DNA of 64,000 bases from Streptomyces fulvoviolaceus (GCF_000718165.1 NZ_JOEY01000003.1:186001-250000); one strand, 5' to 3'; counted from the stretch's first letter, positions 26,095-35,342 are shown. Notes: a model not told the origin generated them from the letters alone. Translations and numbers: made by a program.

Positions 26095-27567
26095 TTGTTG
26101 CACACGCCCACCGACGAACAGGCCCACGCCGTCGACACCTTCCGCGACGGTCACCACCTCGTGTTGCAGGCCGGCGCCGGCACCGGCAAGACCAGCACGC
26201 TGGGCCTGCTAGCCGCGAGTACCGCACGCCGTGGCCGCTACCTCGCCTTCAACAAGGACATCGCCAACGACGCAGCAGCCCGATTCCCGCGTTCCGTGCT
26301 GTGCAAGACCGCGCACGCGACGGCCTACGCAGCCGTAGGGCACCGGTTCGCTCGCCGTCTCAGCAGCCCCCGCCAGCCCGCATGGCGGACCGGGCAGGCT
26401 CTCGGCATCAGATCACCCATCCGCATCGGTGACCACGAGATCAGCCACAGGACCCTGTCGCACACCGTGCTGCGTACGGTCACCCGCTTCTGCCAGTCCG
26501 CCGACGGGACCCTGGCACCCCACCACGTACCGGACCTGCGCCGGCTCGGAACACCGGCCGCCCACGCCCAACTCGCCGATGCTGTCATGCCGTTCGTCGA
26601 CAAGGCATGGAGAGACCTGCAGAATCCCGAGGAAGGCGTGGTCCGCTTCGAGCACGACCACTACCTGAAGATGTGGGCCCTCACCGAACCGAAGATCGAG
26701 GCCGACTTCCTCCTCCTCGACGAAGCCCAGGACACCAACCCCGTCCTCGAGCAGGTCTTCGCCGCTCAACGCGGCCACGCCCAGTTGGTGATGGTCGGCG
26801 ACTCCGCCCAGGCCATCTACGGGTGGCGCGGTGCCCGGGACGTGATGACAGGCTTCGACGCCACCCACCTCACCTTGACCCGCTCCTTCCGCTTCGGCCC
26901 TCTCCTTGCCGAACAGGCCAACCGGTGGCTCGCGTTCACCGACGCTCCGATCCGGCTGACCGGAACCGACACGATTCCAACGGAAGTCGGCCTGGTCCCC
27001 TGCCCGGACGCCGTGCTGTGCCGCACCAACATCGGCGCCATGACCGAAGTCATGAGGCAGTTGGAAGCCGGCCGTCGTGTGGCTCTGACCAGGGGCGGAC
27101 AGACACTCGTCGCACTGGCGCTCGCCGCCCGGGACCTCAAGGGCGGCCGTCGCACCTCCCACCCCGAACTGGTTCTCTTCGCCTCCTGGGGCGAGTTGCA
27201 GGACTACGCCGAGCACGATCCCGCGGGCCAAGACCTCCAGCCGTTCGTTGAACTCGTCGACACCCACGGCCCCGAAGCCATCATCGCCGCCGTTGACGCT
27301 CTCACAGACGAAACCACGGCCGAGATCACGATCTCCACCACCCACAAGGCAAAAGGCCGGGAGTGGCCCAAAGTCAGAATCGCCGACGACTTTCCCCCGC
27401 CGCCGGACAGCGACCAGCTCGACGACGGCGGCCGCCCGATCCCGGAACCCGTGAGCGATACCGACGCACGTCTCGCCTACGTCGCCGTCACTCGCGCCCG
27501 ACGCCGGCTGGACCTTGGAGGGCTCGCATGGATCGAGAACCACCCAGCTGCCGTCGACGGTGCGTGA
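26095..27567 (+). CDS. Compact UvrD-like superfamily 1 DNA helicase
   Basis: 490 aa from TTG 26095. All SF1A motifs are present: I (LQAGAGTGKTSTL, residues ~25-37), II (LLLDEAQDTN), III (VMVGDSAQAIYGWRGA), IV (LTRSFRFGP), V (ISTTHKAKGREWPKVRI) and VI (YVAVTRARRRLD). It is far shorter than UvrD/PcrA (~720 aa), so the 1B/2B subdomains are reduced, as in Fbh1-like or phage-type helicases. No nuclease domain is fused. In the island it lies between a three-gene run and a nuclease-like gene, so a defence or element-maintenance role is possible. Confidence 0.88.
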   Translation: MLHTPTDEQAHAVDTFRDGHHLVLQAGAGTGKTSTLGLLAASTARRGRYLAFNKDIANDAAARFPRSVLCKTAHATAYAAVGHRFARRLSSPRQPAWRTGQALGIRSPIRIGDHEISHRTLSHTVLRTVTRFCQSADGTLAPHHVPDLRRLGTPAAHAQLADAVMPFVDKAWRDLQNPEEGVVRFEHDHYLKMWALTEPKIEADFLLLDEAQDTNPVLEQVFAAQRGHAQLVMVGDSAQAIYGWRGARDVMTGFDATHLTLTRSFRFGPLLAEQANRWLAFTDAPIRLTGTDTIPTEVGLVPCPDAVLCRTNIGAMTEVMRQLEAGRRVALTRGGQTLVALALAARDLKGGRRTSHPELVLFASWGELQDYAEHDPAGQDLQPFVELVDTHGPEAIIAAVDALTDETTAEITISTTHKAKGREWPKVRIADDFPPPPDSDQLDDGGRPIPEPVSDTDARLAYVAVTRARRRLDLGGLAWIENHPAAVDGA

Positions 27568-27808
27568 CGAGCCGAAGCACAGGGCTGGCTGGCCCGCAAT
27601 TCGGCTAGGGCCATATGCGGTGGCGTTGCCACGAGCGAACAGGCGTCCAATCTGCGTACAGAACCCGGCGTAGCGCCCGAGTATCGGTCCCACCCGGGAT
27701 AGGCGCAGGTCAGCGCGTGTGCAGCAAGGCTAGACTGACAGGCCGGGTCGAATCCGGGTCGAATTCGCCGTGTGCGTGTAACGTTCGCCGACTGAGGCGC
27801 CAATCGAC

Positions 27809-27835
27809 GAAAACGCTGTGACCAGCGGAAATGCT
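27809..27835 (+). repeat. 27-base direct repeat, copy 1
   Basis: Begins CGAAAACGCTGTG and ends CAGCGGAAATGC. It is identical at 23 of 27 positions to 29663-29689, in the same orientation, 1.85 kb away. The two copies bracket the nuclease-like gene. Confidence 0.55.
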
Positions 27836-27842
27836 TCTGACG

Positions 27843-27888
27843 GCCGGACACCTCGAACAATATAAAAATATCGTCCGAGGCGTCCGGC
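27843..27888. repeat. 46-bp hairpin with 21-bp arms and AT-rich tip
   Basis: The arms (beginning GCCGGACACCTCG and ending CGAGGCGTCCGGC) match at 18 of 21 positions around an AAAA loop, with AT pairs next to the loop. It stands 10 bases before the ATG of the nuclease-like gene. It could be a terminator for the helicase operon, a structured leader or an element boundary. Confidence 0.65.
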
Positions 27889-27902
27889 TTCGTTAAATAT
27901 GG

Positions 27903-29069
27903 ATGATCTGGACATCGATACGGCTCTGTCAGACCTCGCTCGTATCCCACTGGCGCTACAAGGACGTCGAGGTCGACGCGGTCTTCCATCTGTCTCACGG
28001 TGTCCGCGTGGGCCTCGAGTACGACGGAGCATTCCACCACTCGGCCAGACAGCGGGACCGCCGCCAGTACGAGAACGACAAGAGCCGGGTGCTGGTTGAA
28101 GCGGGGCTCCTGCACCTGCTCATTCACGTGAGAATCGGCGATCTGCCGGAGATGGTGGCTCCCCACGCTCTGGTCGTGGCGGTACCTGAAGGAGCCACGG
28201 CCTACCAGCAGGCCAGCGCGGTGGCCTCGGCCCTCGCGACGCGCTTTCCCGAGGCCGTACCGGGCCTGAACACCTACCTCAACGGCGGCATGCCCCGGCA
28301 CCGGGCCGCTGCCGATGCCTACATCACCGCCGTATGGGGCGAGCTGCGTCCGCCGCGCCGAAAGCCGAAGAAGGTGGGCTCGCCGGCACCGCGCCGCCTC
28401 TCACCAAGGGCTCCGCACGCAGACAGCCTGCTGTCACCCGTTTCCGAGCCCTACCGGAATCCGGAAGACCCAGATGAGGTCGTCCGCGACTACCGGTGTG
28501 ATTGTGGCGATCCCGGGATCTTCACCGCTGCCCAGTCCCAGGTCACTTCCAGAAATACTCGTAGTTGCGGGTGTCTGGCCACACAGGCCAGGCAGCGTCC
28601 ACGACCAGCTGTCTCCAAGACTGAGACGCACGCCGTCCGAGCCTGGGCGCAGCAGCGGGCGATGGCCATCGGTGGCAGCGGGCGTGCTCGGCCCGGACGG
28701 GGCTGCTCGACGAGGCGCGTGTTCGCGAGTGGGGCGGTGTCCGCGGGACGCCAGCTGGGTGCGAGGGGCAGGGTGACCGGAGAGCTCTGGCTCGACTACT
28801 CCACGAAGGAGCTTGCGGCTGGGCCGCATATAAAGGAGACCAGACGAGCCGGGCGGACGGCCGCGTGGAGTTCCCCAGGGGGCTTCCCGAGGAACGTCGG
28901 GGCTCCACAGGGCAGGGTGGTGGCTAACGGCCACCCGGGGCTTGTAGAAAACCTTGCTGAAAATCCAGACTGTGGATCTTCGACGAGGAGTGCAAGCCCG
29001 CTGGTCAGACGCGGTGCGACGCCCTCCGCACTGTCACCTGAGCAGACAACGCGACGTACCGACGACTGA
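27903..29069 (+). CDS. DUF559/Vsr-like nuclease-domain protein with zinc ribbon, possibly decayed
   Basis: 388 aa as read. Residues ~20-75 (YKDVEVDAVFHLSHGVRVGL, EYDGAFHHSARQRD, then ENDKSRVLVEAGLLHLLIHV) resemble the PD-(D/E)XK core of DUF559/Vsr nucleases, with Asp in VDAVF, Glu-Tyr-Asp and a His pair. A Zn ribbon sits at ~200-230 (YRCDCG...SCGC). Before residue 18 the better-looking start is in another frame (27899, MDDLDIDTALSDLARIP), suggesting a frameshift near 27955. The last ~130 residues look like random Arg/Gly sequence. The gene is flanked by 27-base direct repeats. Likely a damaged cargo gene. Confidence 0.5.
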   Translation: MIWTSIRLCQTSLVSHWRYKDVEVDAVFHLSHGVRVGLEYDGAFHHSARQRDRRQYENDKSRVLVEAGLLHLLIHVRIGDLPEMVAPHALVVAVPEGATAYQQASAVASALATRFPEAVPGLNTYLNGGMPRHRAAADAYITAVWGELRPPRRKPKKVGSPAPRRLSPRAPHADSLLSPVSEPYRNPEDPDEVVRDYRCDCGDPGIFTAAQSQVTSRNTRSCGCLATQARQRPRPAVSKTETHAVRAWAQQRAMAIGGSGRARPGRGCSTRRVFASGAVSAGRQLGARGRVTGELWLDYSTKELAAGPHIKETRRAGRTAAWSSPGGFPRNVGAPQGRVVANGHPGLVENLAENPDCGSSTRSASPLVRRGATPSALSPEQTTRRTDD

Positions 29070-29598
29070 CCAGGGATAGCGTAGCGGATGCGCGCCAGCG
29101 AAGGTCCCCTGTATAGGGGCAGGAGGGCGGGATGGCGAGCTAGAGTGCCTCTGACCTGCTGTTTCTGTGGGCTTGCGGCGAAAGATTGGTGGACGTTGAG
29201 GGGGCAGGGGCCGAGGGCGGTTGGACCGTTCTGCTCCCTGCGTCAGTTTGTGGGGCCAGTTGGCACTGTCTCGCGGCGTCTGGCACGAGACGCCGCCCCT
29301 TGTTCGTGGAGGTAGGGCCTCTGCGATGCACGCAGACCGGAGCTCACATTTTGCTGGTGCGGTAGCCAGGCCAGGCGTGCGGGCCGGGAAAGCCGCAAGG
29401 CGGACCAACATCAGAGTACGCACGGAAGATCAGTCGACGGTTCTGGCTCATCGTTTTCTCAATCGGTCGAGTGGAGATCGGTTTAGCTGGTCTCCAACGA
29501 TTCGCATGGAGATTGCGTATCACCGAGGATCAGATTCGAGCGTAGGTTCAGATTTCTCCAGTCGAGTTCCATCCATCCGCTGCTGAACCGATCGGCGT
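29070..29598. other. Non-coding, degenerate stretch
   Basis: About 530 bases with stops in all frames over most of its length and lower GC (around 29490-29560) than the rest of the window. No gene or intact insertion sequence recognised. Confidence 0.55.
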
Positions 29599-29628
29599 TC
29601 AGGGACCGATTGGGGAGGTGCTCGGTGT

Positions 29629-29650
29629 GCAGGCAGCGTCCGCTGCCTGC
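29629..29650. repeat. Perfect 10-bp inverted repeat
   Basis: GCAGGCAGCG, two bases, then its exact complement. It lies in the broken IS256 relic; it could be an insertion hot spot or remnant of an element end. Confidence 0.6.
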
Positions 29651-29662
29651 AGCACCGTTTGA

Positions 29663-29689
29663 TGAAAATGCTGTGCCCAGCGGAATTGC
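29663..29689 (+). repeat. 27-base direct repeat, copy 2
   Basis: Begins TGAAAATGCTGTG and ends CAGCGGAATTGC. On the minus strand this copy begins exactly where similarity of the IS256 relic to real transposases stops (after SPDL), consistent with an insertion junction. Confidence 0.55.
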
Positions 29690-29760
29690 AGATCCGGACT
29701 CGCTGCAGCAAGGTTCTCTTCTGCGAGGGCGTGCAGGGGCACACTGTCAGGTGCGGTCAT

Positions 29761-30100
29761 CGTGGTGATCTCCTTCGTGACTCGACATCTCGAAGGTCAG
29801 CCGGTGGCCGTTCATCTCTGCGGGCATTAGCCAGAAGCCGGAGCAAAGGATCGGGTTGAACCCGTACACCACTTCCCTGGACGCAACCCACGCGGTTGAC
29901 TCTTCCCACTCTCCTGGAACTCGGAGATGGAGCCCGCCAGCAGGTTCTTCGTCTGCTGGCGGCACGGAGTTCACACGCCGCTGACCGGCTGAAATAGTCA
30001 AAGCCGAGGCGGGGCGCGGGTCGCTGGCCCGTGTATGGTCCGGATCTTGGTCCGAGACGGGCTGATCGCCGGCAACGTCTACGGACACCCCGCGTCGGCG
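29761..30100. other. Stretch without a confident gene
   Basis: A minus-strand reading frame (LHLRVPGEWEESTAWVASRE, VVYGFNPILCSGFWLMPAEM) ends at 29747 and looks partly protein-like. It has no credible start or known relatives to me. It may be a fragment of an older gene. Confidence 0.4.
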
Positions 30101-30290
30101 GAGACCACGGGGCGATGACGTCTACGGATAGCAACGGGAGCGGAACGGCGGGCCCCGCGAACAGGGTGAACTGGTAGCCGAACAGGAACGTCAGAGTGAT
30201 CGACAGGATCACGAGGGCTACGCAGCCCCACCCGGGCGTGGTGGCGATGACTGCGCCGAGTATCTCGCCGATGGCTCAGGTGGTGTGGCG
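30101..30290 (-). pseudogene. DUF4396-like membrane protein remnant
   Basis: In one minus-strand frame the text AIGEILGAVIATTPGWGCVA, then LVILSITLTFLFGYQFTLFA resembles the first two helices of DUF4396 membrane proteins (CAIGEVLG..., FFGYALT). A TGA stands where the family normally has Cys before AIGE, and the remaining helices are missing. Recognition is from memory of the family and is tentative. Confidence 0.35.
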
Positions 30291-30472
30291 ACCCAGGTGG
30301 CGGCATCGACGGCGAGCGGCGACATCGAAGGCAACGGCTCCCACGGAAGTGCCGGCTCTATGTCTGTGCAGACAAGAAGCCCCACTCACGTTCGGTACAG
30401 ACGGCAGACGACGTCGATCCGGCGCCGGAGGAAGTCCCGGTGCCGGATCGACCGATCGGTTGTTACGACCCG

Positions 30473-33097
30473 CTACTGCGGAACGACTCGGAACTGCTGG
30501 TTCGCGCTGCCGCTGTCGCTCCACTGACCGAGATCGGAGCCGTTGGCGGTTCGGCTCATGCCGTCGGCGTACAGGCCCGTCGCGCGGTTCTTGAACCGAA
30601 CGTGGGCGCCTGCCGTTACCTCCATCCACTGCTGAGCGGTGTCACTGCTGTCGCCCCACTGACCGACAGCGGAGCCGTTGGCTGTTTCCCCCAGGCCGTC
30701 GAGATACAGCCCGGTGGCGTGGTTCTTGAGGCGGATCCAGCTGCCGTCGGGGACGACCGTCCACTCCTGGTTGGCGGTTGCTCCGCCGGACCACTGACCG
30801 GCGGCGGAGCCGTTGGTCGTGCGCCCGCCCCCGTCGACGTACAGCCCGGTCGCACGGTTCTGCAGCTTGATGTACGACGTACCCCCGGCGCTCATAGCCG
30901 GCGCGACCTGGATCTTGTCAATGTTGGGGGCGTACGCCGCGCTGTTGCCGAACTTGATGGTGTTCGCGCCAGCGGCCAGCGTCACGTCGACCGTCGTGGT
31001 CCAGTAGTTGGACCAGCCGCGGGTGTTGCGGAAGTACACGCGCTGCGGGGTGCCGTCGTTGACGGTGATGTCCGCGTAGCGGTTGATGATGTTGTAGTCG
31101 TTGCCGCCGTCACCCCGGTTGTCTCCGTTGGCGTAGGTCACGACCAGGCGGTGCAGGCCGGCGGACTGGGCCGTGACGCCATTGAACTGGAGGGTGTTGG
31201 CCGCTCCGTTGCCGAGCCAGTGGACGTACTGGCCGCCGGAGGCCGCGGAGTCGGACGCGGTGACCGCGGCGCCGCCGAGGGTGTTGCCCGAGGCCTCCGC
31301 CTCGTAGCTCGCGACGGTGCCCGCCGTCGACGTGGTCACGTCGATCGAGTCGACGGCGATGTTGTCACTGTCGTCGCCGGTGTAGGCGCCGTAGTTGATC
31401 CTGTTGATGCCCTGGGAGAGGTACATCGTGACCGTCTTGGTGCCCCAGGTGTTCCAGTTCGCGGTGCCGGTGAGGGCGAGGTCGGTCAGCTTGGACCCGT
31501 TCACCGTGACGCGGGTGCTTCTGTTGGCGGGGGCGCCGCTGTGCTGTCCCGCCGCGTAGCGGAGCGTCACGTCGTAGTAGCCGTTGCTGGGAGCGGAGAC
31601 CACGAAGTTGGTGCTCGCGGTGCCGGAGCCGGCGTAGCCGTCGACGAAGTACGTCCCGGAGTAGCCGGTGCCCGAGCCGTACGTCACCCGCGCGCTGCCG
31701 GTGATGTTCGCGTACTCGGCCTCGTACCGGGTGGGGACGTCCGCCGAGGAGGTGCTCGTGGCGGGCGTGATGATCATCTGGTAGGCGGAGGTGGCGGACA
31801 TGTTCGGGATGCTGACGGTGATCTGACCGTTCGTTACGGCGTAGTCGCCCTCCTGTACCACGTAAGGACGGCCCGACGCGTCCCCCGTGCCGGTGCTGTC
31901 CGTGCCCTGGATGACGGCGTGCACGGTGTTGCCGAGGTAGGAGGCGGAGCCGAATCCCTTGACTACGACGTCCGTGCCGCCCGACGTGCCGCCGAAGACG
32001 ACCCGCGCCTGCTTCTTGGCGGCGTCGAGGGTCGCCACGCCCTGGAGCGAGCCGTTCTGGGTCGGCGGTGTGACGGTGACCGTCTTCCCGGTCATCTCGC
32101 CGTACCAGTTGTAGAGCCACCAGGCGCCGGTCGCCTCGTTGTTGCGGGTCGTCAGACCGTTGAGGGTGCCCTCGGTGACCCAGTACGCCAGGTCGCCGCT
32201 CACCTTGGTGTTCTCAAGGCGCGTGATCCACTGGATGAGCTGGCCCGGTATGCCGAGGTCGCCCGTGGAGCGTGTGTACTCGTTGATGACGATCGGCAGC
32301 TTGGAGAGGCCGAGCTGCGTCTCGACGCTGCGGTAGTGGTCGTAGTGGTTGTAGTAGTCGGTGAAGAAGTTGTTCTGGAGCTCGTGCCAGGTGATGACGT
32401 CCGGGACGACGTTGTTGGCCTTGGCGTAGGTCATGAAGTCGGACATGGCCTGGTTGTTGTAGACGCTGAAGCCCGGGCCGGCGATCTTGGTCGTGGGGTC
32501 GAGCGCGCGGATGTGCTGGTAGACCGTCTTCCAGTCGGCGAAGAACTGCTGCTTCGCGGTCGAGTCCGTGAACATGCCGTCGTACCAGATCCAGTCTGGC
32601 TCGTTGAACGGGGCGTACACGTACTTGCCGTAGTTCGGATCGGCCTTCACCTTGGCGACCATGTCGTCGATCTTGCTCAGGTAGTCGGTCAGGCCCGCTT
32701 CCTCGTAGGGCCAGTACCGGTAGATGTCCTGCATGTAGATCTGGATTTCCTTGGTACCGCTCCGTACGTACTGCGGCGCCACGTCGAACGCGTCGCCACT
32801 GGGGTGCTGCAGTCCGCCCTGCGGCTTCTGTGCGGCCTGCTGGGGGTGCAGCGGCTGGAGCACGTTGTCGGTCGTGACACCGGCGTTGCCCATGCCGTAG
32901 AGGAAGCCCGACGCGCCGTGGACGATGTCTCCGGTGCTCTGGGAGAGGTCGACGCTCAGCTGGGCGTTGGCCGCGTAGCTGACGCCGGGGAACAGGATTC
33001 CGCTGATCATGAGCATGCCAGCCACGAGTCCGTATGCAGCGTGGCGTATCAGGTTTCCGCGGGTGTGCCGCCTGCCGGCGGTCGGGGATCTCCTCAT
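30473..33097 (-). CDS. Secreted GH39/GH-A-like glycosidase with two CBMs and ricin-like tail
   Basis: 874 aa. A signal peptide covers residues 1-43 (LMISGILFPGVSYAANA). The catalytic (alpha/beta)8-type domain runs to ~360, with acid/base Glu166 in YAPFNEPDW and nucleophile Glu273 in PIVINEYTRS, the two-glutamate clan A layout closest to GH39. A small beta domain to ~450 is followed by two CBM6/35-like modules (starting RYEAEYAN at ~455 and SYEAEASG at ~600). Three repeats of ~43 residues (each RATGLY or HATGLY...GQW) then form a ricin/CBM13-like trefoil. Extracellular polysaccharide hydrolase, last gene of the sugar operon. The bond cleaved is not determinable. Confidence 0.82.
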   Translation of the reverse strand: MRRSPTAGRRHTRGNLIRHAAYGLVAGMLMISGILFPGVSYAANAQLSVDLSQSTGDIVHGASGFLYGMGNAGVTTDNVLQPLHPQQAAQKPQGGLQHPSGDAFDVAPQYVRSGTKEIQIYMQDIYRYWPYEEAGLTDYLSKIDDMVAKVKADPNYGKYVYAPFNEPDWIWYDGMFTDSTAKQQFFADWKTVYQHIRALDPTTKIAGPGFSVYNNQAMSDFMTYAKANNVVPDVITWHELQNNFFTDYYNHYDHYRSVETQLGLSKLPIVINEYTRSTGDLGIPGQLIQWITRLENTKVSGDLAYWVTEGTLNGLTTRNNEATGAWWLYNWYGEMTGKTVTVTPPTQNGSLQGVATLDAAKKQARVVFGGTSGGTDVVVKGFGSASYLGNTVHAVIQGTDSTGTGDASGRPYVVQEGDYAVTNGQITVSIPNMSATSAYQMIITPATSTSSADVPTRYEAEYANITGSARVTYGSGTGYSGTYFVDGYAGSGTASTNFVVSAPSNGYYDVTLRYAAGQHSGAPANRSTRVTVNGSKLTDLALTGTANWNTWGTKTVTMYLSQGINRINYGAYTGDDSDNIAVDSIDVTTSTAGTVASYEAEASGNTLGGAAVTASDSAASGGQYVHWLGNGAANTLQFNGVTAQSAGLHRLVVTYANGDNRGDGGNDYNIINRYADITVNDGTPQRVYFRNTRGWSNYWTTTVDVTLAAGANTIKFGNSAAYAPNIDKIQVAPAMSAGGTSYIKLQNRATGLYVDGGGRTTNGSAAGQWSGGATANQEWTVVPDGSWIRLKNHATGLYLDGLGETANGSAVGQWGDSSDTAQQWMEVTAGAHVRFKNRATGLYADGMSRTANGSDLGQWSDSGSANQQFRVVPQ

Positions 33098-33134
33098 GTT
33101 GTCCCTTGTCCTTCCTTGTGGTTTTTGTCGGCTC

Positions 33135-35210
33135 TCACAGGTGGTTTGCGGGGACGTCGCGCAGGACCGCCGCTCCGAACGGCGGCAGGCGCAGGCGACC
33201 GGTGACGGGTTCCGGGGCGTCGCCGGCCAGCAGGTCGACGGGCCGGTCCGGACCGGTGACGAGGTCGATGGTCACCTCGTCGGTGGTGTGGTTGAGCAGG
33301 AAGAGGTGCTCGGTGCCGTCGGCGGCCCTGCGGCGGACGGCTTCGACGCCCTCGGGGGTGTCCAGGACGGGCGTGACTCCGGCGCCGGTGACGCAGTCCA
33401 GGACGAGGCGGCGCAGAGTCTCCCGGTCGGGGGAGGTGCCCAGGTAGGTGGCGGTGCCGGTGCCGAAGCGGTGCCGGGTGGCGGCCGGGAGGCCCTTCAG
33501 CTCGCCGTCGGCGTAGGCGGCCAGGGCCTCGGCGCCGGCCAGGTCGATGACGTCCTGCCACTCGGTGGCGGTGCCGGTGTGCCCGGCGTGGCGCAGCCCG
33601 CAGGTCTCGCCGGGCCGCATCGGCGCGAACTCGTCGATCTCGATGCCGAGCAGCTCGCGGAAGGCGCCGGGGTGCCCGCCGGGCCGTACCCGGTCGTACT
33701 CGTCGACGATGCCGGAGAAGTACGACATCAGCAGGTGGCCGCCCGCGCGCACGTACCCGGTGAGGTTGTCGGCGCCGGTGTCGTCGACCAGGTAGAGGTT
33801 GGGCACGACCACCAGGCGGTAGCCGCTCAGGTCGCTGTCCGGGCGGACGAAGTCGATCGCGATGTTGGCGTTCCACAGCGGGCGGTAGTGGTCGAGCAGG
33901 CGATCGGTGAACCGCAGGTCGTTGGAGGGGTGGTCGGGACTCTCCAGGGCCCACCAGCTCTCCCAGTCCCACACCACGGCCACCTCGGCCGGGTCGCAGA
34001 CGCCCCCGCTCAGGTCGGCGAGGCGTGCCACGTCCCGGCCGAGCGCGGTCACCTCGCGCCAGGTGCGGGTGCGGGCGCCGCCGTGCGGGACCATGGCCGA
34101 GTGGTAGCGCTCGGCGCCGGCCCGGGAGGCCCGCCACTGGAAGAACATCACCGAGTCCGCGCCCCGGGCCACCGCCTGGAGCGAGCGTGGCCTCAACTGC
34201 CCTGCGGGACGGGCGTGGTTGCGGCCGTCGGTGAGGTTGCGGCCGGTGGCGGATTCCAGCATGAGCCAGGGTTTGCCGCCGCGCAGCGACCGCATGAGGT
34301 CGAAGTTGTAGCCGGCGAGCAGCGGCCCCTCCGGATCCTGCGGGCCCGCGTAGATGTCGAGGGAGACGATGTCCTCCTCGGCGGCCCAGCGCCAGTAGTC
34401 GAGGTGTTTGAAGGACCCCATGAAGTTGGTGGTGACGGGGAGGTGCGGGGTGTGGCGGCGGACGATGTCGCGTTCGGCGGAGTAGCACTCCAGCGCCGCG
34501 GCGTCGGAGAAGCGGGCGAAGTCCAGCAGCTGGCCGGGGTTGGGGCCCGACACCGTCCGGGAGCGGGCGGCAGGGGTGCCGACGTGGTCGAAGGAGTCGT
34601 AGCGCTGGCCCCAGAAGGCCGTTCCCCAGGCGTCGTTGAGGGCGGCGATAGTGCCGTAGCGGGCCGCGAGCCAGCGGCGGAAGTGCGCGACGGAGACCGG
34701 GCAGTGACAGCCGAAGCCGATGTATTCGTTGCCGATGTGCCACATGGCCAGGGCGGGATGACCGGCGTAACGCTCGGCCAGCCGCTCGGTGATCCGTGCC
34801 GCGTAGTGCCGGAAGACCGGGGAGGACTGGCAGTAGTGGCAGCGGGAACCGAAGGCGATCCGGCGGCCCTCGCCGTTCACGGGCAGCGTCTCGGGATGCT
34901 CGTGGGCAAGCCAGGAGGGCGGTGCGACGGTGGGCGTGGCCAGGTCGACGCCCACGCCCGCCTCAGCCAGCAGGTCCATCACCTCGTCCAGCCAGCCGAA
35001 CTCGTAGACACCGGGCCGGGGTTCGAGCAGACCCCAGGAGAAGACACCCACGGTGACCAGGTTGACCCCGGCCTCGTGCATCAGGCGGACGTCCTCCCGC
35101 CAGGTGGCGGCCGGCCACTGCTCGGGGTTGTAGTCGCCGCCGTAGGCCAGGCCCTGCAGCCGTTGCCGCAGGCCGGCGAGACGTTCGTCGGCGGGGTCGG
35201 GACGGGACAC
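33135..35210 (-). CDS. GH42 beta-galactosidase
   Basis: 691 aa from the GTG at 35210 with AAGGAG upstream. Three-domain GH42 architecture. The TIM barrel starts LAYGGDYNPEQWP, with acid/base Glu162 in WHIGNEYIG and nucleophile Glu309 in WLMLESATGR. The zinc-site cysteines of the family are visible (SRCHYCQSS and FGCHCPVS). A trimerisation domain (~390-600) and a C-terminal beta domain (NHTTDEVTIDL) follow. Without a signal peptide it acts in the cytoplasm on galactosides brought in by the adjacent ABC importer. Confidence 0.92.
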   Translation of the reverse strand: MSRPDPADERLAGLRQRLQGLAYGGDYNPEQWPAATWREDVRLMHEAGVNLVTVGVFSWGLLEPRPGVYEFGWLDEVMDLLAEAGVGVDLATPTVAPPSWLAHEHPETLPVNGEGRRIAFGSRCHYCQSSPVFRHYAARITERLAERYAGHPALAMWHIGNEYIGFGCHCPVSVAHFRRWLAARYGTIAALNDAWGTAFWGQRYDSFDHVGTPAARSRTVSGPNPGQLLDFARFSDAAALECYSAERDIVRRHTPHLPVTTNFMGSFKHLDYWRWAAEEDIVSLDIYAGPQDPEGPLLAGYNFDLMRSLRGGKPWLMLESATGRNLTDGRNHARPAGQLRPRSLQAVARGADSVMFFQWRASRAGAERYHSAMVPHGGARTRTWREVTALGRDVARLADLSGGVCDPAEVAVVWDWESWWALESPDHPSNDLRFTDRLLDHYRPLWNANIAIDFVRPDSDLSGYRLVVVPNLYLVDDTGADNLTGYVRAGGHLLMSYFSGIVDEYDRVRPGGHPGAFRELLGIEIDEFAPMRPGETCGLRHAGHTGTATEWQDVIDLAGAEALAAYADGELKGLPAATRHRFGTGTATYLGTSPDRETLRRLVLDCVTGAGVTPVLDTPEGVEAVRRRAADGTEHLFLLNHTTDEVTIDLVTGPDRPVDLLAGDAPEPVTGRLRLPPFGAAVLRDVPANHL

Positions 35211-35342
35211 GGAGGCTCCTTCGGGTTGGTCGGACCGGGGTCCTGGGGCATGTGGGACCTGCCCGCGTGCGGGCGGGCGATCGGGGTGGTTCGGGCACGG
35301 GACGGCTCGGGGCGGGCTCTCAGCCGCCGCGGGCGTTTCGCT

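Larger units (their letters stand above)
27568..27898. other. 331-bp non-coding stretch with repeats
   Basis: No gene seen. It holds one copy of a 27-base repeat (27809-27835) whose partner lies at 29663-29689, and a long hairpin (27843-27888). Base composition drops sharply near 27855-27900 (AATATAAAAATAT), unlike neighbouring coding DNA. Confidence 0.6.
29599..29760 (-). pseudogene. IS256-family (IS1081-like) transposase N-terminal remnant
   Basis: 53 codons from the ATG at 29760, which has AAGGAGATCACCACG in front, as in real IS256 copies. The product begins MTAPDSVPLHALAEENLAAA, then SPDL, like the IS1081 group (LAQASPDLL...). After SPDL the text departs from the family (QFRWAQHFHQ) at one copy of the 27-base repeat, then hits a stop. 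The palindrome at 29629-29650 lies inside. Confidence 0.55.

Noticed and set aside
30440..33205. A 921-codon plus-strand frame opposite the secreted glycosidase
   Set aside because: Low-complexity Val/Gly/Arg text without motifs; antisense shadow.
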